A DNA stretch of 64,000 nt from Bradyrhizobium ivorense (lineage in GTDB: Bacteria > Pseudomonadota > Alphaproteobacteria > Rhizobiales > Xanthobacteraceae). A program made the position numbers and the translations under genes. The stretch is from contig NZ_CAADFC020000016.1 of NCBI RefSeq assembly GCF_900696085.1, positions 930,001 through 994,000 of the forward strand, read 5' to 3'. Numbering within the stretch: the first letter of the stretch is position 1; every line of letters starts with the position of its first letter. Positions 29,205 to 38,574 of this stretch are shown piece by piece. The notes under the pieces were generated by a model, which saw only the letters and a program-made list of their open reading frames with translations, ran no database searches and was not told the DNA's origin.

Positions 29205-29609
29205 ATTCCCCTGTTGACTGCGCCGCGCGGCCCGCGCCGCCCGGCAGCATTGGCATAATGCCAGCCTTGATGACAGTAGTTATACGATCTTCGCAGCCGG
29301 CCCCGAATCGCCGAAATTACGGCGGTGCTCCTTTTCAGAGCGCTTTCTCCCTGACCTGCCCGCCGCGTCCGGCGGGCCTTCTTTTCCGGATCCCTCCGGC
29401 AGCCCTACCACCGTTCGTTATAGCCGGCAAAGCATAGCGGGTCGGCGCGAGACGCGGCGCGCCGGCGAACCACGTTCCATCTGACGCAACCCCTCCTCAC
29501 CAAAACATGATCGCGCGTGAGCGCGTTTTCACATCGCTGCGCTGATCGCAAAATCAGGAACGCTGCTCCATCGCGGTCGTTGGTCGTGACACCAGCAAGG
29601 AGCATATCA
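29205..29609. other. Gene-free interval with an orphan terminator
   Basis: No convincing coding frame is visible. The only structured element is the plus-strand terminator-like hairpin annotated at 29,358. An untranslated RNA ending there is possible, but no promoter could be assigned. Confidence 0.4.
29358..29385 (+). terminator. Rho-independent terminator without an upstream gene
   Basis: GCCCGCCG-CGTC-CGGCGGGC is a perfect eight-pair stem followed by CTTCTTTT. The nearest upstream plus-strand gene ends at 26,820, so what it terminates is unclear. Confidence 0.5.
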
Positions 29610-29894
29610 ATGAACCAGAAGATCAAGTTCCTCTCGCTCGTCGCGGCGTCTGTTATGGCGACGACGGCCGGTGCGTATGCGCAGGGCTACTACGGGAGTT
29701 CCTGGGACCAAGAGTATGCCTATAGCGGACCGCGCTATTATACCGCCCAGCCGGATGTGATGTATCAGCCGGCGCCTGGCTATTACGGCGCGTATAACGG
29801 CACCCGCCATCCGACCCCGAGCTCGACGCAGGGCGATGTGGGGCCGTCAGGGAACAACAACGGCACGCTGACCGGCGTCTATCGGCGCTGGTAA
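29610..29894 (+). CDS. Small secreted Tyr/Gly-rich protein
   Basis: The protein has 94 residues. The signal peptide (FLSLVAASVMATTAGAYAQG) is followed by a low-complexity mature region rich in Tyr, Gly, Pro and Asn (GYYGSSWDQ, APGYYGAYNG, GPSGNNNGTLTG). A GGAG ribosome site precedes the ATG, and a strong terminator lies 16 bases after the stop, so it is a well-defined single-gene unit. No family recognised. Confidence 0.65.
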   Translation: MNQKIKFLSLVAASVMATTAGAYAQGYYGSSWDQEYAYSGPRYYTAQPDVMYQPAPGYYGAYNGTRHPTPSSTQGDVGPSGNNNGTLTGVYRRW

Positions 29895-29910
29895 TGCAAG
29901 CGAAGCCGAG

Positions 29911-29940
29911 GCCCATCGCTCCCCGAGCGATGGGCTTTTT
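29911..29940 (+). terminator. Rho-independent terminator
   Basis: GCCCATCGCT-CCCCG-AGCGATGGGC is a perfect ten-pair stem followed by five T, directly after the small secreted-protein gene. Confidence 0.88.
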
Positions 29941-29967
29941 GCCGTGTGTGCGCGCGGGTGATACCGC

Positions 29968-31239
29968 CTACTTCACCATCGCGCCGTAGACGATGTCCTG
30001 CACGTTCTCGCGATAATATTTGCGCAGCTCGCCCGGCGCGGCGGTGCCGACCACCACGACGAGGCGCTCCTTCGGATCGCAGAAGAACTGCGTGCCGTAG
30101 GCGCCGTTCCAGGTGAACTCGCCGGGATTGCCCGGCACCGAGGACAGGCCCTCGCCGGTGCGCACCGCCACCGACAGGCCGAAGCCGAAGCCGGCGCGAT
30201 GCGGCTCGACATTGGCGACGGTGTTCTTGATCTCGGGTCCGAGATGGTTCGAGGTCATGTGGTGCACGGTCTTCGGGCCGAGGATGCGCTTGCCGTCGAG
30301 CTCGCCGCCGTTGAGCAGCATCTGGCCGAAGCGGACATAGTCGCCGACGGTGGCAAACGAGCAGGCGCCGCCGCAGTCGAATTTGGTCGGCGTGTCCAAG
30401 AGCTTGATCGATTGCGGCTTGCCGGTGAGCGGATCGTTCGAGAACGGACGCGCGAGCCGCGGGCGCTGTGCGTCAGTCGGGTGGAAGGTTGCGTCCTTCA
30501 TGCCGAGCGGCCCCCACACATTGGCCGCGAGATATTCCCCGAGCCGCTGCTCTGAAACCTTCTCGACCACCGCACCGAGCACGTCGATCGAAAACCCGTA
30601 TTCGAACGCGGTGCCGGGCTGGTGCACCAGCGGCAGCTTGGTGATGCGGTCGATGAAGGCCGCCGTGTCGCCCTCGACCGCCGGCGCGGTGCCGTCGGGA
30701 TAGAGCCGCGCCAGCGCGCTCGAGCTGTCGGGCCGGCCGCCATACATCAGGCCGGAGGTGTGGCGATAGAGATCATGGATGAAGATCGGCTGCGCCTGCG
30801 GCTCCATCTTCAGCGAGCCGTCGCCCTGCTGCACGCCGACCTTCATGTCGGCGAAACCAGGATAGTAGTCGGCGAGCTTGGCCTGCAGCGGCAGCCTTCC
30901 CTGCTCCATCAGCGTCAGGCCCGCGACCGCCGCCATCGGCTTGGTCATCGACGCCAGCGCGAACACCGCGTCGATCGGCATCGGCGTGCCCTTGGCCGGA
31001 TCGAGCTGGCCATAGGCCTTGTAGTGCACCAGCTTGCCGTCGCGCGCGATCGCCACCACGGCGCCGGGCACCCGCTTGGCCGCGATCTCGCGCGCGAAGA
31101 AATCATCGAGCCGCGCCAGCCCCTGTTGCGAGAACCCCTCCTGCTCCGGCTTTGCCTCGGGCAGCGGCGGCGCGGCGTGGGCGATGTTGAAGGCGAGACT
31201 TGCGGCGGCGGCAGCCGCGGCAATGACGATTTTTCTCAT
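29968..31239 (-). CDS. Serine hydrolase of the beta-lactamase/EstB family
   Basis: The protein has 423 residues with a signal peptide (AAAAAAASLAFNIAHAAPP). The class C-like SxxK catalytic motif is ASMTKPM. The YxN position reads FEYGFSIDVLG, as in many EstB-type esterases. A late GAYGT segment with FFCDPKERLVVVV replaces KTG. It is probably a periplasmic esterase or peptidase rather than a true beta-lactamase. GGGGAGGAAAC precedes the ATG. Confidence 0.87.
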   Translation of the reverse strand: MRKIVIAAAAAAASLAFNIAHAAPPLPEAKPEQEGFSQQGLARLDDFFAREIAAKRVPGAVVAIARDGKLVHYKAYGQLDPAKGTPMPIDAVFALASMTKPMAAVAGLTLMEQGRLPLQAKLADYYPGFADMKVGVQQGDGSLKMEPQAQPIFIHDLYRHTSGLMYGGRPDSSSALARLYPDGTAPAVEGDTAAFIDRITKLPLVHQPGTAFEYGFSIDVLGAVVEKVSEQRLGEYLAANVWGPLGMKDATFHPTDAQRPRLARPFSNDPLTGKPQSIKLLDTPTKFDCGGACSFATVGDYVRFGQMLLNGGELDGKRILGPKTVHHMTSNHLGPEIKNTVANVEPHRAGFGFGLSVAVRTGEGLSSVPGNPGEFTWNGAYGTQFFCDPKERLVVVVGTAAPGELRKYYRENVQDIVYGAMVK

Positions 31240-31444
31240 TGTTTCCTCCCCGGGGACCGCGGGTGTTTGTTATGCAGTTCGCTGCCCGCAAGCTCAGGCT
31301 TAGATGACGCCGGCAGGGGCGACAAGGCTGGGAGACGCACGGCCGCGGCGCAGCGGCGCATGTCTGGTTGCGCCTTCAGCCATTTCCATGGCTGGACCGT
31401 TGCGCCTGCGGTAGCATGGCTCGGTCCACTCGATCGGATTCGGC

Positions 31445-32602
31445 ATGAACCGGCGCGATTTTGTTGGGGGAATAGCAATCGCCGCGGCGTTCGCGGGCGT
31501 GGCCGCGGCGCCGGCGGCGGCCGACGGCAGGCGGGTGGCGCTGGTGATCGGTAACGGCGGCTATAGAAGCGTGCCGGCGCTGTCCAATCCGCCGAGCGAT
31601 GCCGGCGATATTGCCGCGGCGCTGAAGCGCCTCGGCTTCGCCGTCACCTTGATCACCAACGCAAGCTTCGACGAGATGCGGCGCGGCCTGATCGCGTTCG
31701 GGCGCGCCGCCGCCGGCGCCGACATGGCGGCGGTGTACTTCGCCGGCCATGGCATGGAGATCAACGGCGACAACTGGCTGATCCCGGTCGATGCCGAGCT
31801 GAAGCGCGACACCGACGCCGCGAACGAGGCGATCGGCCTGCAGAGCGTGATGCTGCAGGTCTCCAACACCACGAGTCTCGGCCTCGTCATCCTCGATGCC
31901 TGCCGCAACAATCCGTTCGCGGCGAAGATGAGCCGCTCGCTCGCGACGCGCGCCACTGCCGGCAGCGGGCTCGGCCGCATCGAGCCGGTCGGCAATGTGC
32001 TGGTCGCCTATGCCGCGCGCGACGGCACCACGGCGCTCGACGGCGACGGACGCAACAGCCCGTTCGCTGCGGCGCTGTTGCGCAATATCGAGACGCCGGG
32101 CGTCGAGGTGACCTTCATGTTCCGCAACGTCCGCGACGACGTGATGGAGGCGACGCGCAACGCCCAGCAGCCCTTCGTCTACGGCTCGCTGTCGCGCAAG
32201 GCGATCTATCTGGCCGGGCCGCCTGCGGCCGACGCCGGCGGCAAACAGGCGAACGCGGCTCCGGTGGCTGCGGCTCCGCTCGCCTCCGTGCCGGCGACAG
32301 CGGCCGGCGTCATCGATCCCGCGCTGGTCGGCACCTGGGAGATCATGGTGCCGGGCGGCCGCGGCCAGTCGCGCTGGATCTGGCAGATCATGGCCGACGG
32401 CAGCTACAGATTCCACGCCGAGCCCTCGCGCTCCGCGCGAGCGCATGAAGGCACGGTCACCTTCGCCAACGGCCGCTGGACGCTGCACGCGCTGCGAGGA
32501 TTGCGGAATTACAGCGACGGCGGCTCCTACGAGATCCACGATGCCACCGCCGTGATCACCGGCAAGCTCGGCACCGGTTACTGGAAGCGGACCGTCGACT
32601 GA
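31445..32602 (+). CDS. Caspase-family (C14) secreted protein
   Basis: The protein has 385 residues. The MNRRDFVGG start with a hydrophobic Ala-rich stretch looks like a twin-arginine export signal. The caspase p20 domain (residues about 28-250) contains RVALVIGNGGYRSVPALSNP, the catalytic His in YFAGHGMEI and the Cys in ILDACRNNPF, so the dyad is intact. An Ala/Pro linker and a C-terminal beta-rich domain (VGTWEIMVPGGRGQSRWIWQ) follow. It is an orthocaspase-like Arg/Lys-specific protease by family. The target is unknown. Confidence 0.87.
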   Translation: MNRRDFVGGIAIAAAFAGVAAAPAAADGRRVALVIGNGGYRSVPALSNPPSDAGDIAAALKRLGFAVTLITNASFDEMRRGLIAFGRAAAGADMAAVYFAGHGMEINGDNWLIPVDAELKRDTDAANEAIGLQSVMLQVSNTTSLGLVILDACRNNPFAAKMSRSLATRATAGSGLGRIEPVGNVLVAYAARDGTTALDGDGRNSPFAAALLRNIETPGVEVTFMFRNVRDDVMEATRNAQQPFVYGSLSRKAIYLAGPPAADAGGKQANAAPVAAAPLASVPATAAGVIDPALVGTWEIMVPGGRGQSRWIWQIMADGSYRFHAEPSRSARAHEGTVTFANGRWTLHALRGLRNYSDGGSYEIHDATAVITGKLGTGYWKRTVD

Positions 32603-32627
32603 AGCGACTCCGCGACGGGGTGCCCAG

Positions 32628-32672
32628 GGACTGAACTTCAAAGGACTGAACCTCAAAGGACTGAACCTCAAC
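32628..32672 (+). repeat. Three tandem 15-bp repeats
   Basis: The unit GGACTGAACCTCAAA occurs three times head to tail; the first copy has TTC for CTC and the last ends AAC. It lies between the caspase gene and the next small gene, about 75 bases before the latter's start. Confidence 0.85.
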
Positions 32673-32745
32673 CAGTCTGGATGCACAAATATGGAGAGTA
32701 TTCCTATTCTGCACAATTTTACGTAGATCATGCTGGAGAGACGCC

Positions 32746-33105
32746 ATGAAACGGTTCTGGCTTTGCGCAATTGCGATCGTTAGCGTGTTCGCCCTGGCGG
32801 GAAACGCCGAAGCGCGATCGGCCTATGACGGGTCCTGGGATCTGGTGTTCGTCACCCAAAGCGGCGGCTGCGATGCCGCCTACAATTTTACGGTCAATGT
32901 CTCTAACGGCGTCGTCACCCATCCCAATCTGGTGAAGTTCCGCGGCTATGTCGCGAAGTCGGGCGCGGTGCGCGCCTCCGTGGCCGTTCATGACAAATAC
33001 GCGTCGGGCTCCGGCCGGCTTTCGAGGACCGCTGGCCGCGGCACCTGGCGCGGCTACTCCGGCAGCGCGCAATGCGCCGGCTACTGGACGGCGCAGCGCA
33101 ATTGA
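32746..33105 (+). CDS. Small secreted hypothetical protein
   Basis: The protein has 119 residues with a signal peptide ending NAEARS. The mature domain (YDGSWDLVFVTQSGGCDAAY, GRGTWRGYSGSAQCAGYWTA) is beta-rich with two cysteines probably joined. GGAGAG precedes the ATG. It resembles small rhizobial exported proteins whose role is unknown. Confidence 0.65.
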   Translation: MKRFWLCAIAIVSVFALAGNAEARSAYDGSWDLVFVTQSGGCDAAYNFTVNVSNGVVTHPNLVKFRGYVAKSGAVRASVAVHDKYASGSGRLSRTAGRGTWRGYSGSAQCAGYWTAQRN

Positions 33106-33489
33106 AGCCTGCTCGCTGCTGATGTCGGCGGGCCTTGACCCGCACAATTACGGGCCTCACAGCACGCGTCCGACAAAACGCGTAACCGCGCCTGCACGAT
33201 TCATGTGAATCATGGGAATTGTCGAAGCCGGGAATCGAACCACGGACATTTGGTTGGTAGATTTGATGTTGCCCGGGTTTTGGGCCTGCATCCGAGCCTT
33301 CGACGGCTGCCCAATATGCGACAGCCGGTCGCGATGATGCTGCTGTAATGCCGCATTTTCATCTCGCCATCGGCACAAACTCGATTGCGAATCCCGCCCG
33401 GACGCTTGCCCGGGGACGTGCAAGAAACCTCCGTTTCATCACAGGGCCAGAACGGCTCTGGATCAAGGAATTTCCAGAAGGAGCTTGCA
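33106..33489. other. Gene-free interval
   Basis: No supported gene is visible. A short minus-strand stretch near 33,220-33,245 resembles a tRNA T-arm in its loop (GGTTCGATTCC) but does not pair as one. A ribosome site (AAGGAGC) for the next gene ends the interval. Confidence 0.4.
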
Positions 33490-36021
33490 ATGGGAATTTA
33501 TGGGACAAAGGTTACATCTGCGCCCGCCGGCGCGATCATCCTTCATCCAGGTGACGATGTCTCGGCTATCGTGAACGCGGCTCCCGCTGGGGCCACGTTT
33601 TACTTTGAGGCCGGTGTCTACCGCGGCGTTTCACTGGCGCCGAAAGACGGTCAGACCTTCATCGGTGCTCAAGGCGCAATCCTCAACGGCTCGGCCGTGC
33701 TGTCCAGTTGGACCCAGAGCGGCAACCTCTGGAGCATTGGCGGCCAGACGCAGCAAGGCCGCGTCAACACGAGCGCGGAGTTTGTGGCTGGCACGCAGCG
33801 ACCCGGCAATCCGGAGACCGTGTTTCTCGACAACACGCCGCTCAAGCCGGTCGACGCCCTCTCCAAGGTCGTTCCCGGCACCTTCTATTTCGATTACGCC
33901 GCCGACAAGATCTACATCGCCGACAACCCGGCGGGGCACACGCTCGAAGCCGGCAAGCAGACCGATGCTTTCCACGGCACCGCCACGAACGTGACCGTGC
34001 AAAACCTCGTCATCGAGAAGTATGACCCCCAGATTCAGGACGGCGCCATCAACGGCGACCGGGGCTGGATTATCAGGGACAACGAAATCCGCCTCAACTA
34101 CGCCGTCGGCGCCACGGCCCATGACGGCAGCCAGTTCATCGGCAATTACGTGCATGACAACGGCCAGATGGGGCTCGGCGGATACGGCAACAACATCCTC
34201 GTTCAAGGCAACGAACTCGCAAGCAACGGCTTCTGGTCCGGCATCGATCCGATGTGGGAAGCCGGCGGATTCAAATTCGCCGACACGGATAATCTGGTCG
34301 CGCGAGCCAACTACTCACACGACAATAACGGCGCGGGCCTGTGGACCGACATCAGCAACATCCACACGCTCTACGAGGACAATCTCGTCGTCCACAACAC
34401 GATCAACGGCATCAGCCACGAGATCAGCTACGACGCGATCATCCGCAACAACACGCTGATCGGCAATGGCTACGCTGACCCGCGCGGATGGGGTTGGGGC
34501 AGCGAGATCAATATCCAGAATTCCAAGAACGTGCAGGTTTATGGCAACCGGGTCGACATGACCGGAGGCGGTAACGGCATCGTCCTGATCCAGCAGGACA
34601 GAGGTTCCGGCACCTACGGCACCTACACGACCACCGGCAACCAGATCCACGACAACATCATCGTGGATCGTGACGGGCACGGCTACATCGGCGCCTTCGC
34701 CGACTACAACGAGTCCGGCATGCTCAATGGCGGAAATACCTGGACCAACAATCAATACTTCATGTCTGACGGAGGAGACAGGTTCGAGTGGGGCGGGTCC
34801 CAAACCTTTACGCAATTCAAGGCCGCCACGCACGAAACCGGCTCGATCTCACTGTCCTATCCCGACACGAGCAGCTGGCTGACGACTTCGCCGACGGCCC
34901 CTGTCCCAACGCCACCTGCCGACCCTGCGCCGCTGCCACCCGTCGACCCGGCGCCGGTACCTCCGGTCGTCACCACGCCGCCAGGTGTGACCACCACGGT
35001 CGGTAGCGGCTCCGACGTGCTCGAACTCAAGATCACGCAGGACGCCTATCAGGGCGATTCCCAGTATGCCGTCTCTGTCGACGGCAAGCAGATCGGCTCG
35101 ACGCTGACCGCCAGCGCCTTGCACGGCAGCGGGGTGGTCGACACGGTGCAGGTCAAAGGCGACTGGGCCGCGGGCAGCCACACGGTTTCGGTGCAGCTGC
35201 TCAATGATCTCTATGGCGGCACGGCCACCACGGACCGCAACATCTACATTGAAAGCGCGACCTATGATGGCGCCAATGCCTCCGGCAGTCGGGCGATTAC
35301 CAGCGACACGCCGGAGACCTTCACCGTCACCGACACGACGGCCGTGCCGGGGTCGCCGACTCCGACGCCAACCCCTGCGCCAACGCCGAGTGGCCAGAAC
35401 CTGCTGGTGAACGGGTCGTTCGAAGCCCCATCGGTGGCCGCGGGCAGCTGGGCCGCATTCAGTTCGATCCCGGGCTGGACGGCGATCAGCGGCGGCACGA
35501 TCGAGCTGTGGAACAACCTCAACAAGGTCAAGGCCACCGACGGGTCGAACCTTGGCGCGCTCGATTATCGCGGCGCTCAAGACGGTCTCTACCAGACGGT
35601 AACGACCACGGCAGGGCAGAGCTACGATCTCTCCTTCGATGCGCGGATGCAGTCCAACGCCGGCAAGCGCACCAGCACGATCGAGGTTTTGTGGAACGAC
35701 AACGTGGTCGCCACGGTCCCGCCCGGCAGCAGCTGGACAACCTACCACTTCTCGGTGACCGGCACCGGCGGCCAGGACCGCCTCACCTTCCGCGAGGTTG
35801 CCGCGCAGGCCGGCGACGGACGCGGCGCGCTCTATGACAATGTCAGCTTGGTCGCCAGGTCCGGCGCAGTCCAGCAGAGCGCCATCAGCCAGCAGCCGAT
35901 GAATCTGGTGAACCAGTTCGCGGCGACAAGTTTTGCCGACACCGGCGCTGGCCTCAGCGCAGGGTCAAGCCAGACCGATCTGTCGGCAACACTGGCTCAG
36001 ACATTGGCCAAAGCGCACTAG
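33490..36021 (+). CDS. Beta-helix protein with carbohydrate-binding modules
   Basis: The protein has 843 residues. Residues 1-470 form a right-handed parallel beta-helix of the pectate-lyase type (repeats such as NVTVQNLVIEKYD, NNILVQGNELASNG, YDAIIRNNTLIGNG). A Pro-rich linker (about 470-500) leads to a domain like the Ca-dependent xylan-binding CBM60 (DVLELKITQDAYQGDSQYAV). A second Pro/Thr linker follows, then a LLVNGSFEAP jelly-roll module (636-790). There is no signal peptide. The type I secretion genes directly downstream suggest export by that route, from a C-terminal signal. A polysaccharide lyase or binding role is inferred. Confidence 0.8.
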   Translation: MGIYGTKVTSAPAGAIILHPGDDVSAIVNAAPAGATFYFEAGVYRGVSLAPKDGQTFIGAQGAILNGSAVLSSWTQSGNLWSIGGQTQQGRVNTSAEFVAGTQRPGNPETVFLDNTPLKPVDALSKVVPGTFYFDYAADKIYIADNPAGHTLEAGKQTDAFHGTATNVTVQNLVIEKYDPQIQDGAINGDRGWIIRDNEIRLNYAVGATAHDGSQFIGNYVHDNGQMGLGGYGNNILVQGNELASNGFWSGIDPMWEAGGFKFADTDNLVARANYSHDNNGAGLWTDISNIHTLYEDNLVVHNTINGISHEISYDAIIRNNTLIGNGYADPRGWGWGSEINIQNSKNVQVYGNRVDMTGGGNGIVLIQQDRGSGTYGTYTTTGNQIHDNIIVDRDGHGYIGAFADYNESGMLNGGNTWTNNQYFMSDGGDRFEWGGSQTFTQFKAATHETGSISLSYPDTSSWLTTSPTAPVPTPPADPAPLPPVDPAPVPPVVTTPPGVTTTVGSGSDVLELKITQDAYQGDSQYAVSVDGKQIGSTLTASALHGSGVVDTVQVKGDWAAGSHTVSVQLLNDLYGGTATTDRNIYIESATYDGANASGSRAITSDTPETFTVTDTTAVPGSPTPTPTPAPTPSGQNLLVNGSFEAPSVAAGSWAAFSSIPGWTAISGGTIELWNNLNKVKATDGSNLGALDYRGAQDGLYQTVTTTAGQSYDLSFDARMQSNAGKRTSTIEVLWNDNVVATVPPGSSWTTYHFSVTGTGGQDRLTFREVAAQAGDGRGALYDNVSLVARSGAVQQSAISQQPMNLVNQFAATSFADTGAGLSAGSSQTDLSATLAQTLAKAH

Positions 36022-36355
36022 CCGGCTGCGCACCTTGAGCACGACTTCCGCCAGCAGCGCCGCAGTTCGGCTTCGCTGGCGGGAGGACTTATCCAACTCG
36101 AACTTGTCGTGCGGTCCATCTGGACGCGCCTGGCAAGCAGGTTCTGTCAAAGTCTGGCCTTGTTCGGGTTGAATGGTCGATCGGTAATTAATTGCAAGTA
36201 TCTCAGTACCAAGTCGCAGTTCGGTGTGCGCCGTTGTGCCCACACCTCCGGAATTCGTCACAGATCGGAATTCATCACCGAACATGTCCCCCTGGGCACG
36301 GCCCATTTGGGCTGGACTTCGGCGAACAGCATTCATTTCCAGTCGGGGAAGGGGC
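36022..36355. other. Intergenic region before the secretion operon
   Basis: No supported gene is visible. The AT-rich patch GGTAATTAATTGCAAGTATC near 36,184 is a candidate promoter area for the ABC transporter gene. A longer open frame through the second half is best treated as upstream of the real start. Confidence 0.4.
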
Positions 36356-38500
36356 GTGCACGCACCTCATACGAACTTGTCACCAACTGATCCCGGTCTC
36401 ATCGCACTTGTGATGATGCTTCGGTTTCAGGGTCTGGCCGTCGATCCTGAACAAATTCGTCACCAATTTGGCGGCGTCAGCATCGGCCTGCCCGAAATGC
36501 TCCGCTGCGCCAAGTCATTCGGGCTGAAGTCCCGCGTCTCGGCGACGACATGGGCGCGGCTCACGAATATGCCGATGCCGTCGCTGGCCACCCTCAAGAA
36601 CGGGAGCTTTTTGCTGCTCGGCAAGGTCGCCGAGGACAAGCTGATCGTGCTCGAGCCCGGTTGCGCGCATCCGATCCAGATGACGCAGGCCGAGTTCGAG
36701 GCCGAATGGGACGGCCGGCTGCTGATGATGACGCGGCGGGCCAGCCTCACCGACCTGTCGTCCCCGTTCGGCATTGCCTGGTTTCTCGGCGCGATCCGGA
36801 AGTACAAGCGCGTGCTGGGCGAGGTCCTGCTGGCCTCGTTCTTCCTTCAGCTCTTTGCCCTGGTCTCACCGCTGTTTTTCCAGGTCGTCGTCGACAAGGT
36901 GCTCGTGCATCGCAGCCTGAGCACGCTGGAGGTGCTTGCGATCGGACTGATCGCGATCGCCCTGTTCGAAACGATCCTCGGCATCCTGCGCACCTACCTG
37001 TTCTCCCATACGACCAACCGTATCGACGTCGAACTCGGTGCGCGGCTGTTTCGGCATCTGCTCGGATTGCCGATCGGATACTTCCAGGCAAGGCGGGTCG
37101 GCGACTCCGTTGCCCGCGTGCGCGAGCTGGAAAACATCCGCAATTTTCTCACCAGCTCGGGTCTCACGCTGGTGATCGACCTGTTCTTCACCGGCATCTT
37201 CATCGCAGTGCTGTTCTACTATTCCCCGCTGCTGACCTGGATCGTCCTCGCCTCCTTCCCGTTCTATGTCGGGATCTCCGCGGTCGCGACGCCGCTGTTC
37301 CAGCGGCGCCTCGACGAGAAGTTCAAACGCGGCGCGGAAAATCAGGCGTTCCTGGTCGAGAGCGTGTCCGGCATCGAGACGCTGAAGGCCATGGCGGTCG
37401 AGCCGCAGATGCAGCGGCGCTGGGAGGAGCAGCTGGCCGGCTATGTTGCCGCCAGCTTCCGCGTCACCAGTCTCGGAAATGTCGCGAGCGAATCCGTCCA
37501 GTTCGTCAGCAAGCTGGCCAGCGCCGCGATCCTGTTTTTCGGCGCCAAGCTCGTCATCGGCGGCGAGCTTTCCGTCGGCGAGCTCATCGCCTTCAATCTG
37601 CTGGCCGGCCGGGTCAGCACGCCGGTGCTCCGGCTGGCGCACACTTGGCAGGATTTCCATCAGGCGCGGCTGTCGATCGCGCGCCTCGGCGACATTCTCA
37701 ACACCGCACCCGAGCCGGTCTACAGCCCGGGCAAGATGGCGCTCGCGGCGGTGCGCGGCGACATCAGCTTCGAGAATGTGAGCTTCCGCTATCGCATCGA
37801 TGGCCCGGAGATCCTGCACGACATCAATCTGGAGGTGCCGGCCGGCCAGGTGCTCGGAATCGTCGGCACCTCCGGATCCGGCAAGAGTACGCTGGCGAAA
37901 CTCGTGCAGCGGCTTTATTTGCCCGAAAGCGGCCGCGTGCTGATCGACGGCGTCGATATCGCCCAGGTCGATCCGGCCCGCCTGCGCCGTCAGATCGGCG
38001 TCGTGCTCCAGGACAGCACGCTGTTCAACGGCACGGTCCGCGACAACATCGCTCTCGTCGATCCGGCGATCCCGGCCGAAAACGTCATGGCCGCCGCCAA
38101 GCTCGCCGGAGCCCACGATTTCATCCTCAAGCTCCCCGAGGGTTACGACACCATCGTCGGCGAACGCGGCGGCACGCTGTCGGGCGGGCAGCGTCAACGC
38201 ATCGCGATTGCCCGCGCGCTGATCGCTGACCCCCGCATTCTCATTTTCGACGAGGCGACGAGTGCGCTCGATTATGAAAGCGAGAGCATCGTGCAAAAGA
38301 ACATGGCGCAGATGGCGCGCGGCCGGACCGTGATCATCATCGCGCACCGCCTCTCGGCGCTCCGGCTTGCCGATCGTGTCATCACCATCGAGCGCGGCCG
38401 CCTGATCGAGGATGGCTCTCACCAGGAGCTGGTCAGAGCGGGCGGCCGATACTCGAAGCTGCACCGCCTGCAGGCAGGCTTGCAGGAACACTATTCCTGA
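36356..38500 (+). CDS. Type I secretion ABC transporter (HlyB-like)
   Basis: The protein has 714 residues. The N-terminal C39-like domain (DPGLIALVMMLRFQG, MPSLATLKNGSFLLLGKV) lacks the catalytic Cys, as in HlyB/LapB-type exporters that do not cleave their substrate. Six membrane helices (about 150-430) and the ATPase follow, with Walker A GTSGSGKST (about 503), signature LSGGQRQRIAIARAL (about 607) and ILIFDEATSALD. The GTG start has GGGGAAGGGG before it and gives the family's normal length; earlier in-frame starts add an unlikely leader. It is the inner-membrane engine of the secretion system encoded here. Confidence 0.93.
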   Translation: MHAPHTNLSPTDPGLIALVMMLRFQGLAVDPEQIRHQFGGVSIGLPEMLRCAKSFGLKSRVSATTWARLTNMPMPSLATLKNGSFLLLGKVAEDKLIVLEPGCAHPIQMTQAEFEAEWDGRLLMMTRRASLTDLSSPFGIAWFLGAIRKYKRVLGEVLLASFFLQLFALVSPLFFQVVVDKVLVHRSLSTLEVLAIGLIAIALFETILGILRTYLFSHTTNRIDVELGARLFRHLLGLPIGYFQARRVGDSVARVRELENIRNFLTSSGLTLVIDLFFTGIFIAVLFYYSPLLTWIVLASFPFYVGISAVATPLFQRRLDEKFKRGAENQAFLVESVSGIETLKAMAVEPQMQRRWEEQLAGYVAASFRVTSLGNVASESVQFVSKLASAAILFFGAKLVIGGELSVGELIAFNLLAGRVSTPVLRLAHTWQDFHQARLSIARLGDILNTAPEPVYSPGKMALAAVRGDISFENVSFRYRIDGPEILHDINLEVPAGQVLGIVGTSGSGKSTLAKLVQRLYLPESGRVLIDGVDIAQVDPARLRRQIGVVLQDSTLFNGTVRDNIALVDPAIPAENVMAAAKLAGAHDFILKLPEGYDTIVGERGGTLSGGQRQRIAIARALIADPRILIFDEATSALDYESESIVQKNMAQMARGRTVIIIAHRLSALRLADRVITIERGRLIEDGSHQELVRAGGRYSKLHRLQAGLQEHYS

Positions 38501-38574
38501 CAGTGCGAAGCCCGTCTGGGGCCAAGTCACGACAAGTCACGACACGTCACATCGATGCATGAAGGCCAAGTGCG

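Noticed and set aside
33218..33250. tRNA-like T-loop on the minus strand (GGTTCGATTCC)
   Set aside because: The flanking bases do not form a five-pair T-stem, and no acceptor, anticodon arm or CCA end is visible.
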